Of a DNA stretch of 64,000 nt, positions 7,985 to 16,496 are shown piece by piece; within the stretch, counting starts at the first letter, position 1, and each line of letters begins with the position of its first letter. Position numbers and translations under genes: made by a program. The notes beneath the pieces are model-generated. The model worked only from the letters and a program-made list of their open reading frames with translations. It had not been told where the DNA came from and did no database searches. Source of the DNA: JACDAE01 sp963717195 (GTDB lineage: Bacteria; Chloroflexota; Ktedonobacteria; Ktedonobacterales; Ktedonobacteraceae); contig CAVQVR010000021.1 in assembly GCA_963717195.1 (NCBI GenBank), forward strand, positions 1,116,001-1,180,000. The letters are read 5' to 3'.

Positions 7985-8179
7985 ATGGCAAAACTGCGTG
8001 TAAAATGGGTGAAGAGTGCTATCGGCTACCCAAAAGACCAGAAAGCAACGATTAAGGCGCTGGGGTTTCGTAAGCTTCAACAGACTGTTGAGCATAATGA
8101 TCAGCCAGCAATTCGTGGTATGATCCACAAGGTGATTCACCTGGTGCAGGTAGAGGAGACAGTAAGTGAAACTCTCTGA
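7985..8179 (+). CDS. rpmD: 50S ribosomal protein uL30
   Basis: A 64-residue uL30 with the normal layout: KLRVKWVKSAIGYPKDQKAT, ALGFRKLQQTVEHNDQPAIRG and a C-terminal valine-rich strand (KVIHLVQVEE). It starts 3 bp after rpsE behind AGGAGATAAACG. Its last 14 bases overlap rplO. Confidence 0.96.
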   Translation: MAKLRVKWVKSAIGYPKDQKATIKALGFRKLQQTVEHNDQPAIRGMIHKVIHLVQVEETVSETL

Positions 8180-8696
8180 TTTACGGCCAGCTCCGGGCTC
8201 GCATAAAACTGAAAAGCGTCTTGGACGTGGACATGGTTCCGGTCGTGGCAAGACTGCGGGTCGTGGCACAAAGGGGCAGAAGGCACGTACCGGCGGGAAG
8301 GTCCATCGCGCATTTAACGGTGGTCAGACACGTCTGTCGAAACGTCTGCCATTCGTGCGCGGTTTAGGGAATAGCAATACACCTTTCCGCAAAGAATATA
8401 CTATTATTAATGTGTTGGATCTGGGCCTGTTCGACGCTGGTTCCCAGGTAAAGCCCGAGGATCTGGTCAATATCGGGCTGATGACACCGGCTGAAGGCAA
8501 AGGGTTGATCAAAATACTGGGTAACGGCGACATCGACCGCTCTTTGACCGTGCATGCTCACAAAGTTTCTGAGAGTGCACGTGCGAAGATCGAGGCCGCT
8601 GGTGGTAGCATTGAGATCATTCCTACTAAAGTCTACGAAAAGACCAAGCGGCGTAAAGAAGACAAAACAATAACAACTGAGACGCAGCAAGGATAG
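8166..8696 (+). CDS. rplO: 50S ribosomal protein uL15
   Basis: A 176-residue uL15. The GTG start at 8166 lies inside rpmD after GTAGAGGAGACA. Family features are MKLSDLRPAPGSHKTEKRLG, the Gly/Arg/Lys-rich GRGHGSGRGKTAGRGTKGQ, GGQTRLSKRLPFVRG and the C-terminal SESARAKIEAAGGSIEII. A charged tail of about 25 residues (RRKEDKTITTETQQG end) extends beyond the usual 145-150 residues. Confidence 0.97.
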   Translation: MKLSDLRPAPGSHKTEKRLGRGHGSGRGKTAGRGTKGQKARTGGKVHRAFNGGQTRLSKRLPFVRGLGNSNTPFRKEYTIINVLDLGLFDAGSQVKPEDLVNIGLMTPAEGKGLIKILGNGDIDRSLTVHAHKVSESARAKIEAAGGSIEIIPTKVYEKTKRRKEDKTITTETQQG

Positions 8697-8785
8697 TAAG
8701 GTGCCAGGGGCCTGATCTCCCTGGCTTCTTGCACATAGCGTGCAGTCGAAACGCGTGTTTTTGTTGCTTCTAGAAGGAGTATCCT

Positions 8786-10123
8786 ATGTGGGAACGCCTG
8801 CGTAGTATCTGGACGGTTCCTGATCTGCGTAACAAGATTCTCTTTACCATGGGGATTTTGCTAGTTTTCCGTGTCTTTTCGCACATCCCTATCCCACTGA
8901 CGGCAGCGGAAACGACAGCCCTACGTAATCTGTTTACTACGAACCAGGGCCAGAACATCGGTCAGCTACTTGGTTTACTGGATGTATTTTCTGGCGGTTC
9001 TTTGCAGTACTTCTCTATTGTTGCAATGTCGGTCTATCCGTATATCACAGCAACCATTGTGATGCAGCTCTTGCAGCCCATTATTCCGGCATTACAAAAC
9101 ATGGCATCGGAAGGTGAAGCCGGGCGCCTGCGCTTCAGCCAGATCACGCGTATTATCGCTGTCCCACTGGCATTCTTGCAAGCATTCGGACAATGTGCCC
9201 TCTTTCAGAAAGAAGGCGTGCTGACGAACTTTAGCTTGATCGACCCAAATTATGCGTTGGAGAGCTTTACTATTCTTATTACGCTGACTGCTGGCACAAT
9301 GATTCTGGTCTGGTTGGGTGAGTTAATCACTGAAAATGGTATTGGCAACGGCATCTCATTGATTATCTTTGGTGGTATTGTCAGTCGCCTTCCTTCATTT
9401 GTGCAGCAGGGCTATGTAGCCGCTACAACTGGTAGCGGAACCGGTGGTGGTATTGTAAGTATTGCCGTGTTTCTAATAATTGGCCTGATCACTATTGTTG
9501 GTGTTGTGTATGTCTATCAAGGACAGCGCCGTGTACCAGTACAGTATCCGACCAAACGTATGGTTGGTCGTGGTATGTTGGTTGGTTCCGCACAGACTAC
9601 TTACATTCCTATCCAGGTCAATAGTGCAGGTATGATTCCGCTCATATTTGCACAATCAATGCTGCTGTTTCCGGCTGTCATTTCGCAATACCTGGCAACG
9701 AGCAGTACGCCCTGGCTAAAGAATACAGCGAACTGGGTAGGTACATACCTGGTAAATACATCGCAGTGGTGGTACTGGTTACTCTACTTTGGACTGGTAG
9801 TGGCCTTTACTTACTTCTATGCGTATGTGGTGTGGCAACAGCAAAACATTCCAGAAAACTTGCAGAAGCAAGGTGCGTTTATTCCGGGTTATCGTCCAGG
9901 TGAACCTACCAACCGGTACCTGACGAACATTCTGAACCGCGTTACACTTGCAGGTGCGTTGTTCCTGGGTATTGTGTCTATCTTGCCATATGTTGCGCGT
10001 GTTGGCGGTAACCAGTTGCTAAGCGCAGCTTCAGTGCTGATCGCTGTTGGTGTGGTGCTGGATACGGTCAGACAACTTGAAGCGCAGATGGTAATGCGTA
10101 ATTATTCGGGCTTCCTTTCGTAG
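8786..10123 (+). CDS. secY: Protein translocase subunit SecY
   Basis: The 445-residue channel subunit of the Sec translocon, with the expected ten transmembrane segments. Seen are the N-terminal IWTVPDLRNKILFTMGILLVF, the plug-region GGSLQYFSIVAMSVYPYITATIV, the VWLGELITENGIGNGISLII signature (about residues 172-191) and the cytosolic RRVPVQYPTKRMVG. It follows rplO after 89 bp with a good AGAAGGAGT ribosome-binding site, the classic spc-operon position. Confidence 0.98.
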   Translation: MWERLRSIWTVPDLRNKILFTMGILLVFRVFSHIPIPLTAAETTALRNLFTTNQGQNIGQLLGLLDVFSGGSLQYFSIVAMSVYPYITATIVMQLLQPIIPALQNMASEGEAGRLRFSQITRIIAVPLAFLQAFGQCALFQKEGVLTNFSLIDPNYALESFTILITLTAGTMILVWLGELITENGIGNGISLIIFGGIVSRLPSFVQQGYVAATTGSGTGGGIVSIAVFLIIGLITIVGVVYVYQGQRRVPVQYPTKRMVGRGMLVGSAQTTYIPIQVNSAGMIPLIFAQSMLLFPAVISQYLATSSTPWLKNTANWVGTYLVNTSQWWYWLLYFGLVVAFTYFYAYVVWQQQNIPENLQKQGAFIPGYRPGEPTNRYLTNILNRVTLAGALFLGIVSILPYVARVGGNQLLSAASVLIAVGVVLDTVRQLEAQMVMRNYSGFLS

Positions 10124-10219
10124 GGTAGAAACGGGCGTTTCATTGCCCTTCTGGTAACATCTCCGTCCGGTTGGAGTACAGCAGGGCTTTATCCTGCGTA
10201 CTTCCATTGGAGGAATGAC

Positions 10220-10879
10220 GTGAATATTGTCCTGATTGGTGCACAGGGGTCTGGAAAGGGAACGCAGGCAAGGAGACTGGCTCAGGCTCTTGGAATCTGC
10301 TATGTTGCCAGTGGAGATCTGTTCCGCAAAGAAATAGCAGAAGAGACTGAGCTTGGTGTAAAGGCCAGAGCGTTTATAGATCGTGGAGAACTGGTTCCCG
10401 ATGATATCACAGTACCTATGGTGCTAGGGCGAGTTGTGGAAGCGGATTGTGTCGGTGGGGTATTGTTGGATGGTTTTCCACGTACAATAGTACAGGCCCA
10501 GGCGTTGGATGAAGGCCTGCATCATGCAGATCGCGCGGTGGATTGTGCAGTGTATCTCATGGTACCACGTGAGGTGTTACTACACAGGCTCTCAGGGCGC
10601 TATATCTGCCGGGCTCAACAGCATGTGTATAACGTAAATACCAACCCACCAAAGGTCCCGGGGCGATGTGACGTGGATGGAAGTGAATTGTATCAACGCC
10701 CCGATGATCGAGGGGAAGCGGTACAAAAACGGCTGGATATCTTTTTCAAGGAGACCATCCAGTTGCTTGATTACTACCAAAAGCAGCAGAAGCTGTTAGA
10801 GGTAAATGGCAATCAACCGATTGATAAGGTGCATACTGATCTGGTCCGGGTAATCACTGAAAAGAAGTCAAATGAGTAA
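10220..10879 (+). CDS. adk: Adenylate kinase
   Basis: A 219-residue long-form adenylate kinase (ATP + AMP to 2 ADP). The P-loop is GAQGSGKGT (residues 7-15), the AMP site includes SGDLFRKEI, and GVLLDGFPRTIVQAQAL is the core signature. The LID carries only two of the four zinc cysteines (YICRAQQ.. and GRCDVDG), so zinc binding is probably lost. Start is GTG 10220 after TTGGAGGAATGAC. It lies 96 bp downstream of secY, the usual neighbour. Confidence 0.96.
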   Translation: MNIVLIGAQGSGKGTQARRLAQALGICYVASGDLFRKEIAEETELGVKARAFIDRGELVPDDITVPMVLGRVVEADCVGGVLLDGFPRTIVQAQALDEGLHHADRAVDCAVYLMVPREVLLHRLSGRYICRAQQHVYNVNTNPPKVPGRCDVDGSELYQRPDDRGEAVQKRLDIFFKETIQLLDYYQKQQKLLEVNGNQPIDKVHTDLVRVITEKKSNE

Positions 10880-10903
10880 GTAGCAGAAGGTGATATTGAA
10901 ACG

Positions 10904-11110
10904 ATGATCAGGGAGGCTCTTGACCAATTTGGAGCCGGGTCTAGCTCTTTAGGTTATCATGGTTACCCGGTGCCGCGTTGTACGTCTGTAAACGAGGAAG
11001 TTGTACATGGCACCCCTGGTAAGCGCGTACGATATGAAGGCGATATCATCACCTTTGACCTTAATGCTAGCTATAAAGGCTAGTATGCTGATATCTTAAC
11101 TCTTAAATGC
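10904..11110 (+). pseudogene. Decayed methionine aminopeptidase (map) remnant
   Basis: The frame from ATG 10904 reads GYHGYPVPRCTSVNEEVVHG, then TPGKRVRYEGDIITFDLNAS and YKG, a TAG at 11081-11083, and YADI. This aligns with the central part of type-1 MetAP (CTSVNEEVVHG.P, then EGDI..D....YKGYYAD), including the first metal-binding Asp and the catalytic-site HG. The N-terminal 50 or so residues and the entire C-terminal half are missing and the YKGYYAD motif is split by a stop. The place between adk and infA is where map normally sits, so this is the dead original copy. A working MetAP must be encoded elsewhere. Confidence 0.85.
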
Positions 11111-11148
11111 TGCGCGTGGGAAATCCGGGAATGGGACTAAATTCCCTC

Positions 11149-11177
11149 TCGACATTTATAAAAAAGTATGCTATAAT
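11149..11177 (+). promoter_or_regulatory. Sigma-70-like promoter upstream of infA
   Basis: TCGACA (11149-11154, one mismatch to TTGACA), a 17-bp A/T-rich spacer and a perfect TATAAT (11172-11177). Transcription would begin near 11184, about 160 bp before infA. It lies just past the map remnant, so the distal half of the super-operon probably has its own promoter. Confidence 0.7.
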
Positions 11178-11345
11178 TCGTAGTTGGCTGCAGCAGTACC
11201 AACTGCTGCCATTTTGTACTTTATTGTGCTACGACTTTACGTGTATGTGGGGGCTGCCGCATAATACGTATCCTTGCAAGTCAGTAGGCAGTGGGTAGAA
11301 GACACAAGAAGTAGTCAGTAGTCCCGCCGTTAGGGAAAGGATGTT

Positions 11346-11566
11346 ATGCCAAAAAGGATGAAATTGAAGTTGAGGGTAAAGTATTAGAGGCCCTCCCCAA
11401 TGCCATGTTTAAAGTTGAAATCGATGAGCAACACGAGGTTCTAGCGGTTCTCTCAGGACGTATCCGTATGAATTTTGTGCGCATCGTACCAGGTGATAAG
11501 GTGAAAGTTGTGCTGTCGCCTTATGACCTGACGCGTGGGCGTATTACATGGCGTGTGAAAGCATGA
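11346..11566 (+). CDS. infA: Translation initiation factor IF-1, frame broken near the start
   Basis: After ATG 11346 the frame would need six A residues (ATGCCAAAAAAGGAT) to read MPKKDEIEVEGKVLEALPNA, then MFKVEIDE and GRIRMNFVRIVPGDKVKVVL, then SPYDLTRGRITWR. Only five A are present, so the literal frame stops early. The body is otherwise a perfect IF-1 of about 73 residues (OB fold binding the A-site). AGGGAAAGGATGTT precedes the ATG. The missing base lies in a homopolymer, which favours a sequencing error, since IF-1 is essential. Confidence 0.93.
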
Positions 11567-11721
11567 TCAGTGATGTAAACCATCCTTCATTGTTCCTTTT
11601 CTTCTGATCGGCGTCTTTTTGAAAACTGTGCCAGGCAGGAGGGAGCACATATATCAGTGCTTCTGAGGGCTTTTGTCTTAATTTTTTTTACTAGTATCTC
11701 AATACTTGAGGAGGGCAAGTC

Positions 11722-11838
11722 ATGAAAGTGCGCGCCTCAGTGAAACCGCGTTGTGATGGTTGCAAGGTGATCCGCCGCAATCGAGTGGTCATGGTGATCT
11801 GTAGCAAGGATCCAAAACATAAACAGAAACAGGGCTAA
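11722..11838 (+). CDS. rpmJ: 50S ribosomal protein bL36
   Basis: A 38-residue bL36: MKVRASVKPRCDGCKVIRRN, then RVVMVICSKDPKHKQKQG. The C-X2-C...C...H zinc ribbon is intact, so this is the zinc-binding (C+) form. ATG 11722 follows TTGAGGAGGGCAAGTC. It lies in the standard infA-rpmJ-rpsM order. Confidence 0.97.
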   Translation: MKVRASVKPRCDGCKVIRRNRVVMVICSKDPKHKQKQG

Positions 11839-11915
11839 TAGGCTGATGTGGGTTTCGTGTCTCTCAGAAAGAGAAGAGAGTTACTGGAGCCCATGAACCG
11901 GAGCTGGAGGAAAAG

Positions 11916-12299
11916 ATGGCTAGAATTGCCGGCGTTGACATTCCACGTGATAAGCGCGTGGAGATTTCGCTGTGCTACATTTATGGGATCGGGCTGACCA
12001 CAAGCCGCAAGATCCTTGAGCGAACACGCATTAATCCAGATACTCGAGTGAAGAATCTGACTGAAGAAGAGGTTAATCGCCTGCGCGAAGTGATTGACCG
12101 CGAGCATAAGGTCGAGGGCGATCTGCGCCGTGAAGTTGATATGAATATCAAACGGCTGATCGAAATAGGCTGCTATCGTGGTATGCGCCATCGTCGCAAT
12201 CTTCCAGTGCATGGTCAACGTACACGTACAAATGCTCGTACACGCCGTGGGCCAAAAAGAACTGTGGCTGGTAAGAAGAAGGCAGCAGCGAAGAAGTAA
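11916..12299 (+). CDS. rpsM: 30S ribosomal protein uS13
   Basis: A 127-residue uS13, the head protein contacting the P-site tRNA and bridging to the large subunit. Blocks are MARIAGVDIPRDKRVEISL, YIYGIGLTTSRKIL and the C-terminal CYRGMRHRRNLPVHGQRT, RTNARTRRGPKRTVAGKKK. GCTGGAGGAAAAG precedes the start. Normal length. Confidence 0.98.
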   Translation: MARIAGVDIPRDKRVEISLCYIYGIGLTTSRKILERTRINPDTRVKNLTEEEVNRLREVIDREHKVEGDLRREVDMNIKRLIEIGCYRGMRHRRNLPVHGQRTRTNARTRRGPKRTVAGKKKAAAKK

Positions 12300-12320
12300 C
12301 ACCGGGAGGTATCGTCAAGC

Positions 12321-12720
12321 ATGGCAGATAAGAAGAAACCAACAGGTAAAGTCAGGCGCCGTGAACGCAAGTCGGTGCCTCGTGGTCAGGCACATATTCA
12401 GGCCACGTTTAATAATACAATTGTGACGCTCACTGATCCCAACGGGAATGTGCTCTCGTGGGGTAGTGCTGGCGGTCAGGGTTTTAAGGGTTCACGTAAG
12501 AGCACCCCATATGCCGCGCAGGTGACAGCTGAAATCTGCTGTACGCAAGGCGATGGATCATGGCTTGCGTCAGGTTGATGTCTATGTCAAGGGTCCTGGC
12601 TCTGGTCGTGAGGCTGCGATCCGCGCATTACAACAAACTGGCCTCTCAGTCACTTCGATTACCGATGTTACACCTATTCCGCACAATGGATGCAGGCCGC
12701 CCAAGAGGCGTCGAGTATAG
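12321..12720 (+). CDS. rpsK: 30S ribosomal protein uS11, frame broken by one extra base
   Basis: The ATG at 12321 opens a uS11 with RGQAHIQATFNNTIVTLTDP, NGNVLSWGSAGGQGFKGSRK and STPYAAQVTAEIC. The frame then shifts near 12540-12546 and runs out at 12578. The conserved remainder (RKAMDHGLRQVDVYVKGPGSG, REAAIRALQQTG..VTSITDV, TPIPHNGCRPPKRRRV) continues in the next frame to TAG 12718-12720. Omitting one base at TGCTGTA restores about 132 residues of uS11. The site is not a homopolymer. Confidence 0.93.
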
Positions 12721-12761
12721 CGTGGATATGCCACGTTGTGCGTGGAGGAGGATTTTATTAG

Positions 12762-13389
12762 ATGGCACGTTATACCGGCCCCGTCTGCAAGTTATGCAGG
12801 CGTGAGGGGGTAAAACTTTTCTTAAAAGGCGACAAGTGCATGGCGAAGTGCACACTTGAGCGTCATCAGTAGCCGCCCTGGACAGCATGGCACTGGCCGT
12901 GTACGTAAAGAGTCGGGCTATGCAAAGCAGTTGCGCGAGAAGCAGCGCGTACGTCGTACCTATGGGGTTCTGGAGCGTCAATTTGTGCGCCATTTCGATG
13001 CCGCCGCTCGTCGCCCTGGTAAGACCAGCGAGAATCTGCTGCAAATCCTGGAGATGCGCCTGGATAACCTCGTGTATCGCTTAGGCTTTGCTGATTCCCG
13101 TGCCCAGGCTCGCCAACTCGTCAATCATGGGCATTTTGCTGTAAATGGTCGTAAAACTGATATTCCTTCTTTTATTGCAAAACCAAATGATGTTATCTCT
13201 GTCCGAGAGCGGAGTAAAGGTCTGGAGTACTTCAAGATTCGTACAAAGCTTCTGGCTCAAAAAGGTGTTCCTGCCTGGTTGCGCCTGGACCTCAACGCGT
13301 TGTCCGGCAATGTCATAACGGTACCTTCACGGTCAGATCTTGAACTGCCCTTCGATGAGCAGATGGTGGTTGAATACTACCAGCGTTAG
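12762..13389 (+). CDS. rpsD: 30S ribosomal protein uS4, frame broken by one extra base
   Basis: ATG 12762 (after GTGGAGGAGGATTTTATTAG) reads MARYTGPVCKLCRREGVKLF, then the CMAKCTLERH segment, and hits TAG at 12858-12860. From there the next frame gives SSRPGQHGTGRVRKESGYAK through the S4 RNA-binding domain (MRLDNLVYRLGFADSRAQAR, QLVNHGHFAVNGRK) to the end. Dropping one base after CGTCAT restores ERHSSRPGQHG and a 208-residue uS4 with four zinc cysteines in the N-terminal lobe. uS4 is the 16S assembly initiator and is essential. Confidence 0.93.
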
Positions 13390-13447
13390 TACGCCGGATT
13401 GGCGGAACTCTTCTGACATATGTGAAGAAGGGCCGGGTCTATTCTTG

Positions 13448-13467
13448 TACGATCTTGTAACAGATCG
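13448..13467 (+). promoter_or_regulatory. Small hairpin in the rpsD-rpoA spacer
   Basis: The 214-bp spacer between rpsD and rpoA contains ACGATC-N8-GATCGT, a six-base-pair stem. There is no T-run after it, so it is not a clear terminator. It might be an attenuator or a processing site. Otherwise the spacer shows nothing recognisable. Confidence 0.3.
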
Positions 13468-13603
13468 TTCTGGAGCGATGAACTCTTGGACTACCTATGT
13501 TTCTAGCCTCTGGCTCTCCTGTTCTGGCGGGACCAATGAGCAATAACGAGCGATCAGGCACCTGAAACTGAAAACGGTAGAAAAAGAAAGGCAGGTTGGA
13601 ACC

Positions 13604-14587
13604 TTGCTAGATATTACTCTGCCTCGCATTAAAAATACAAAAACACAGGGAAATTATGCGAGTTATGATATTGAGCCGTTAGAGGCGGGGTATGGAATGA
13701 CCCTGGGTACCGCGCTACGACGTGTTCTTTTGTCATCGTTGCCTGGCGCGGCGGTGACTTCTATACGGATTGAGGGTGTGCAACACGAATTCCAGGACGT
13801 CGCCAATGTCCTGGAGGATGTGACCGACATTGTACTTAATGTGAAAAGGTTGCGCCTGCGCAGCTTTTCGGATCATCCCGTGTCTATGCGCCTGGAAGTG
13901 AGTGGCGAGCGTGAAGTAACGGCTGCCGATATTCTTGCACCCAGTACGGTGGAAATCGTCAATCCTGAACTTCATATTGCGACGCTCGATAACGAAAACG
14001 CTCGCCTCGATATGGAACTGGTCGTTGAGACTGGCAGGGGCTATGTTCCAGCTGACTCGAAAGATGATCAGCCAATAGGGGTCATCCCAGTCGATGCCAT
14101 CTACACTCCTGTGCAAAAAGTGAACTATACTGTTGAGCACACTCGTGTAGGGCAGATGACGAACTTTGATAAAATTGTTCTTGATATCACGACGGATGGA
14201 ACGATCACGCCTGATGAAGCACTGCGTCAAAGCGCGGATATCCTGGTGCGCCACTTTACGTTGCTCGCCAACTATCGCGCATCCTTGCCCGAGACTGAAA
14301 AGGCTCCATTATTGAGCAGCTTGCCCATCCCCAAGGCGATCTACGATACTCCCATTGAGGAGTTGGATCTCTCCGTCCGTGCCTACAACTGCCTCAAACG
14401 CAGTAACATTACAAAAGTAGGCCAGGTGCTTTCAATGAACGAAGATGATTTGCTGGGTGTGCGTAATTTCGGTGAGAAGAGCTTACAGGAACTGCGTGAA
14501 CGATTGCTTGCACGTAACTTCCTGCCAAATCCGCGTACCAGCGCCGTCGGAGCCGATATGGACGACGATCACGAAATGGAGGACTAA
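13604..14587 (+). CDS. rpoA: DNA-directed RNA polymerase subunit alpha
   Basis: The 327-residue alpha subunit. The N-terminal dimerisation domain has GYGMTLGTALRRVLLSSLPG and the VQHEF...V.EDVTDI.LNVK block. The C-terminal domain (about 240-310) has ELDLSVRAYNCLKRSNITKV and LLGVRNFGEKSLQELRERL, the UP-element and activator-binding helix-hairpin-helix. It ends in an acidic tail. Start is TTG 13604 behind GGCAGGTTGGAACC. It lies in the rpsD-rpoA-rplQ order. Confidence 0.97.
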   Translation: MLDITLPRIKNTKTQGNYASYDIEPLEAGYGMTLGTALRRVLLSSLPGAAVTSIRIEGVQHEFQDVANVLEDVTDIVLNVKRLRLRSFSDHPVSMRLEVSGEREVTAADILAPSTVEIVNPELHIATLDNENARLDMELVVETGRGYVPADSKDDQPIGVIPVDAIYTPVQKVNYTVEHTRVGQMTNFDKIVLDITTDGTITPDEALRQSADILVRHFTLLANYRASLPETEKAPLLSSLPIPKAIYDTPIEELDLSVRAYNCLKRSNITKVGQVLSMNEDDLLGVRNFGEKSLQELRERLLARNFLPNPRTSAVGADMDDDHEMED

Positions 14588-14588
14588 G

Positions 14589-15215
14589 TTGAGGCATCGA
14601 ATTGCTGGCAACCGGATGAGTATGCCTGAGCCGCGCCGTCGTTCTGCGCGTCGTAATATGATGGCAGGTCTGATCCGGTATGACCGCATACAAACCACAG
14701 AAGCACGCGCTAATGCGATCCGTGCCGAAGTTGAAAAACTGATTAGCACGGCTGTAAATGGACATGCAGCTTCCCGTCAGTACCTGGCTTCCATCGTCAC
14801 GGATGCAGATAAGGCTGAGCAGATCCTGGAGTTTGCACGCCGTGGACGCTTCTCTCTAAAAAAGACCGTGACAACGAACGAGGAACGCGCGGAACAGTTG
14901 AAGGCTCCTTTGACTCCTAAAGGACGGAAGTTTCTAGAAGACAAACTCAAAGGACGCCGCGAGGAATTGTTGCGTATCTTCTCCAACGAAGATGAGGCTG
15001 AGCGTGCTTTGCAAGCCGCGTACCAGGCGATGGTCATTGAACTTCATGCCCGCCGCACGATTTTAAGCGCTTTACCTGATGAACTGGTGGTCAAGAAGTT
15101 GTTTGACGAACTGGCTCCTCGTTATGCAAACCGTCACGGCGGCTATACACGCATTACGAAACTGGGCCGTCGCAAAGGCGATGCCGCCGAAATTGCGCAG
15201 ATAGCTCTCGTATAG
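14589..15215 (+). CDS. rplQ: 50S ribosomal protein bL17 with about 85-residue insertion
   Basis: TTG 14589 starts MRHRIAGNRMSMPEPRRRSA one base after the rpoA stop, matching the usual bL17 N-terminus (RHR.AGRKL.R...HR.AL). RRNMMAGLIRYDRIQTTEAR follows, and the normal C-terminal half is ELHARRTILSALPDELVVKK, LFDELAPRYANRHGGYTRI. Between them about 85 extra residues (about 14760-15030) form a charged, probably helical stretch. Total 208 residues against 115-130 normally. The open reading frame extends further upstream, but only inside rpoA. Confidence 0.95.
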   Translation: MRHRIAGNRMSMPEPRRRSARRNMMAGLIRYDRIQTTEARANAIRAEVEKLISTAVNGHAASRQYLASIVTDADKAEQILEFARRGRFSLKKTVTTNEERAEQLKAPLTPKGRKFLEDKLKGRREELLRIFSNEDEAERALQAAYQAMVIELHARRTILSALPDELVVKKLFDELAPRYANRHGGYTRITKLGRRKGDAAEIAQIALV

Positions 15216-15225
15216 TTATGTAGCG

Positions 15226-16023
15226 ATGAATATTGCGTGTGGTATTGAGTATGATGGCACCAATTATCATGGCTTTCAACGTCAGCCTGATAGTCATGGA
15301 CCAACGATCCAGGGAACGCTTGAGGCGGCAATTACGCGCATATCAGGCGAGCCTGCCGTAGTAAACGGAGCAGGACGTACAGATGCCGGAGTGCATGCGA
15401 GTGGTCAGGTCATAAATTTTAAGACCCACTCACACCTGAAACCCCAGATCTGGCAGCGTGCTCTGAATGCTAATCTACCTGATACTATCGTAGTCCGTTG
15501 GGCAAACGAGGCTCCTGAGCGCTTTCATTCTCGCTTTAGTGCATTGAGTCGCTCTTATCGCTACACAGTGTGGAACGGTAAAGCTCCAACGGCATTACAA
15601 GCTCGCTATACGTATCATTGCCCACACGCATTAGATGGCGATCTGATGCATGCCGCCTGCCAGCTTTTGCTGGGGCGCAAGGATTTCGGAGCGTTCGGGC
15701 ACAGTCCCGACGACACAAATCCAACGAGACCAGGGCCACATCATTGTATTCGTACAATGATTGAGGCACGTTGCATACGTCAAGATGCACTCATTTATTG
15801 TGATTTTACTGCGGACGCCTTTCTTACAGGACAAGTTCGCAGGATGGTTGGTACGCTGTTGCTGGTAGGACAGAAACGTCTCTGCCTGGATGACTTTGCT
15901 ATTATTGTGCAACGTGCGGAGAAGACGCACCCTGGTCCAGCGGCCCCATCACATGGGCTGTGTCTGGTACGGGTTGATTATCCTGAGAAATTTGGAGTTA
16001 CGAACGATGATGAAGACATATAG
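15226..16023 (+). CDS. truA: tRNA pseudouridine(38-40) synthase TruA
   Basis: The 265-residue TruA makes pseudouridine at positions 38-40 of the tRNA anticodon arm. The catalytic block is GAGRTDAGVHASGQVINF, with the active Asp in RTDAGVHA (about residue 52). GIEYDGTNYHGFQRQP begins the domain and the C-terminal LTGQVRRMVGTLLLVG is typical. It starts 10 bp after rplQ. Its end overlaps rplM by 17 bases, so they are co-translated. Confidence 0.96.
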   Translation: MNIACGIEYDGTNYHGFQRQPDSHGPTIQGTLEAAITRISGEPAVVNGAGRTDAGVHASGQVINFKTHSHLKPQIWQRALNANLPDTIVVRWANEAPERFHSRFSALSRSYRYTVWNGKAPTALQARYTYHCPHALDGDLMHAACQLLLGRKDFGAFGHSPDDTNPTRPGPHHCIRTMIEARCIRQDALIYCDFTADAFLTGQVRRMVGTLLLVGQKRLCLDDFAIIVQRAEKTHPGPAAPSHGLCLVRVDYPEKFGVTNDDEDI

Positions 16024-16477
16024 CGCCAGGGCCGCTGATCTGCAACCCAGATGGTATGTCATCGACGCCGAGGGGCAGGTACTTGGTCGCCTGGCAACGC
16101 AGATCGCGCAGATCTTGCGCGGGAAACATAAACCAATGTTTACTCCCCATCTCAACTGTGGGGATTTTGTGATCGTGATCAATGCGGACAAAATCGCAGT
16201 GACCGGCAGACGCCTGGATCAAAAGATCTATTATCACCACACTCAGTATCCGGGTGGCTTGAAAAAGACGACCCTGCGCCAGACGCTTGAGGGAAAACAT
16301 CCCGAGCGAGCACTGGAGCATGCGGTACGTGGTATGGTGATGCATAATCGCCTGGGCACGGATATTATGGGTCGTCTGAAAATCTATGCAGGCCCGGAAC
16401 ATCCGCATCAAGCCCAGAAACCTGTGCTCTGGACTGGTCCAGAGGCGTTATTGAAGCAGCCGGATGAGGCAAAGTAA
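16007..16477 (+). CDS. rplM: 50S ribosomal protein uL13
   Basis: uL13, an early large-subunit assembly protein. The start is placed at the ATGATG at 16007-16012 (GGAG lies nine bases upstream), inside the end of truA. Sequence features are RWYVIDAEGQVLGRLATQIA, LRGKHKPMFTPHLNCGDFVI, HHTQYPGGLKKTTL and the C-terminal GRLKIYAGPEHPHQAQKP. About 155 residues, slightly longer than the 142-147 norm at both ends. Confidence 0.97.
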   Translation: MMKTYSARAADLQPRWYVIDAEGQVLGRLATQIAQILRGKHKPMFTPHLNCGDFVIVINADKIAVTGRRLDQKIYYHHTQYPGGLKKTTLRQTLEGKHPERALEHAVRGMVMHNRLGTDIMGRLKIYAGPEHPHQAQKPVLWTGPEALLKQPDEAK

Positions 16478-16496
16478 AGAAGAGGAGAAACCTACC

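Noticed and set aside
11107..11298. 63-codon open frame between map remnant and infA
   Set aside because: No ribosome-binding site or homologous motif, and it spans the predicted infA promoter and leader.
14445..14588. Earlier start for bL17 inside rpoA
   Set aside because: That region is the rpoA C-terminus in another frame. The bL17-like sequence begins at TTG 14589.
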